Assembly (NCBI GenBank): GCA_001940725.1
Contig: MDVR01000013.1
Span: 7,868-71,867, forward strand
DNA from: Candidatus Heimdallarchaeota archaeon LC_2
Lineage (GTDB): Archaea > Asgardarchaeota > Heimdallarchaeia > Heimdallarchaeales > Kariarchaeaceae
Length of the DNA: 64,000 nucleotides
Reading direction: 5' to 3'
The position numbers were made by a program, and so were the translations under genes. Below the pieces are notes generated by a model, which saw only the letters and a program-made list of their open reading frames with translations, did no database searches and was not told the origin of the DNA. Shown here piece by piece: positions 63,515-64,000 of the stretch. Each line of letters begins with the position of its first letter. Position 1 is the stretch's first letter.

Positions 63515-64000
63515 CTAATATTCTTGATCCATTTCTAATAATTCTGTTAGGCTTCTGTGGATTTGAGATTCTAATTTTTTATCCTCTTTTGAATAATCTC
63601 TTATCAACTTTTGATAGATGTCTTTTGGTGTATTACCCTTGAGGTATGATTTTCGGGCATTTTCAGTATTTAATTTGATATCTTGCTGCTTTTGGCTTGA
63701 AATCATGATTCTGTCAACTAATCTTTGATATCTAGTGCCTGAATCAGATAATTTCTTTGAAGCATTTTCAAGCAGAGGATTTAAATCTCTAATTCTCCTT
63801 TGAATTGCTTTAATTTGACCATCATACTCTTTCTTGGAAATTTTTCCTTTCTTTCTTTTACCCCTAAGGTCAGTAAGTCGTTTCATAGCTCCAGAGCGTT
63901 CAGTGAATGTTTTGAAGAAACTATCAATTTCTGTGGTGGGAACACTTTCTCGTGTTTTATCTACAGGAGTAGAACTAACAAATTCTACATTACTTAGAAG
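63515..64000 (-). CDS. coiled-coil protein (partial, N-terminus outside window)
   Basis: The frame runs open to the right edge (about 161 residues seen). It is highly charged and helical (DLRGKRKKGKISKKEYDGQI, then ENARKSYLKGNTPKDIYQKL). An internal Met (63886) exists, but sequence upstream of it stays open with sensible composition, so the gene is larger. Short coiled-coil proteins of this type in Asgard genomes include ESCRT-related ones, but I see no diagnostic motif. Confidence 0.65.
   Translation of the reverse strand, partial: LLSNVEFVSSTPVDKTRESVPTTEIDSFFKTFTERSGAMKRLTDLRGKRKKGKISKKEYDGQIKAIQRRIRDLNPLLENASKKLSDSGTRYQRLVDRIMISSQKQQDIKLNTENARKSYLKGNTPKDIYQKLIRDYSKEDKKLESQIHRSLTELLEMDQEY

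Overview
The window is low-GC archaeal DNA. It carries archaeal/eukaryotic-type ribosomal proteins (eS4, uS14 of the zinc type, eL34, an acidic-tailed L12), RNase P Rpp29, NMD3, RIO1 kinase, aIF2-beta, an EMC3/TMCO1-type (DUF106) membrane protein and a DUF424 protein. A Rab/Ras-like small GTPase, a Regnase-like NYN nuclease, an E2F/DP-like winged-helix protein and an XPA-like protein point to an Asgard archaeon. This assignment is inferred from gene content; there is no rRNA in the window to confirm it.

Layout. 1-2.9 kb: a partial CNNM/DUF21 membrane protein, a polytopic membrane protein with paired histidines, and a Zc3h12a-like nuclease. 2.9-18.3 kb is accessory-looking. It holds an unrecognised 630-aa gene and a complete tRNA-Pro(GGG) followed by three direct repeats of the tRNA 3' half; the two larger repeat intervals hold one gene each (XPA-like protein; chemoreceptor). 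A J-domain gene follows, then a zinc-ribbon membrane gene framed by 183-bp inverted repeats. Next come a 1762-aa protein with a PD-(D/E)XK-like motif and a large TnpB-family protein with a Fanzor-like shifted catalytic glutamate, abutting a truncated oxidoreductase. 18.5-22.8 kb: a carotenoid-biosynthesis-like membrane protein, an MFS transporter, a small GTPase whose 5' end is disrupted, and an inositol-monophosphatase-family enzyme.

22.9-33.6 kb is a rearranged ribosomal protein region. uS17-uL14-uL24-eS4-uL5-uS14-uS8-uL6 run on the minus strand and uS19-uL22-uS3-uL29-Rpp29 on the plus strand, with a ThiL-like gene between. A pilin-like protein and the uL1-uL10-L12 operon follow. 33.7-42.5 kb is an Lhr-type helicase locus whose 5' end is tandemly triplicated (554-bp units); an in-frame TAG separates it from a second, winged-helix-rich ORF.

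42.6-58.9 kb is mixed metabolism and regulation: E2F-like wHTH, Lrp-type RAM domain, aminotransferase, second chemoreceptor, leucyl aminopeptidase, MTA phosphorylase, DegV, secreted phospholipase-D/lamin-tail protein, TrmB regulator with KaiC-like ATPases (one 461-bp tandem duplication), lipid kinase, CoaBC, HEAT-repeat protein, a candidate structured RNA and two small ORFs. 58.9-64 kb is a conserved archaeal information-processing block: cmk, eL34, EMC3-like, RIO1, NMD3, DUF424, aIF2-beta and a partial coiled-coil gene.

The most notable items are the TnpB protein with its hairpin-rich 3' end, the tRNA-half-delimited gene cassettes, the XPA-like/DUF2293-like protein, the E2F-like regulator with an upstream palindrome, the inverted-repeat element, and the two exact tandem duplications, which may be real or assembly artefacts.
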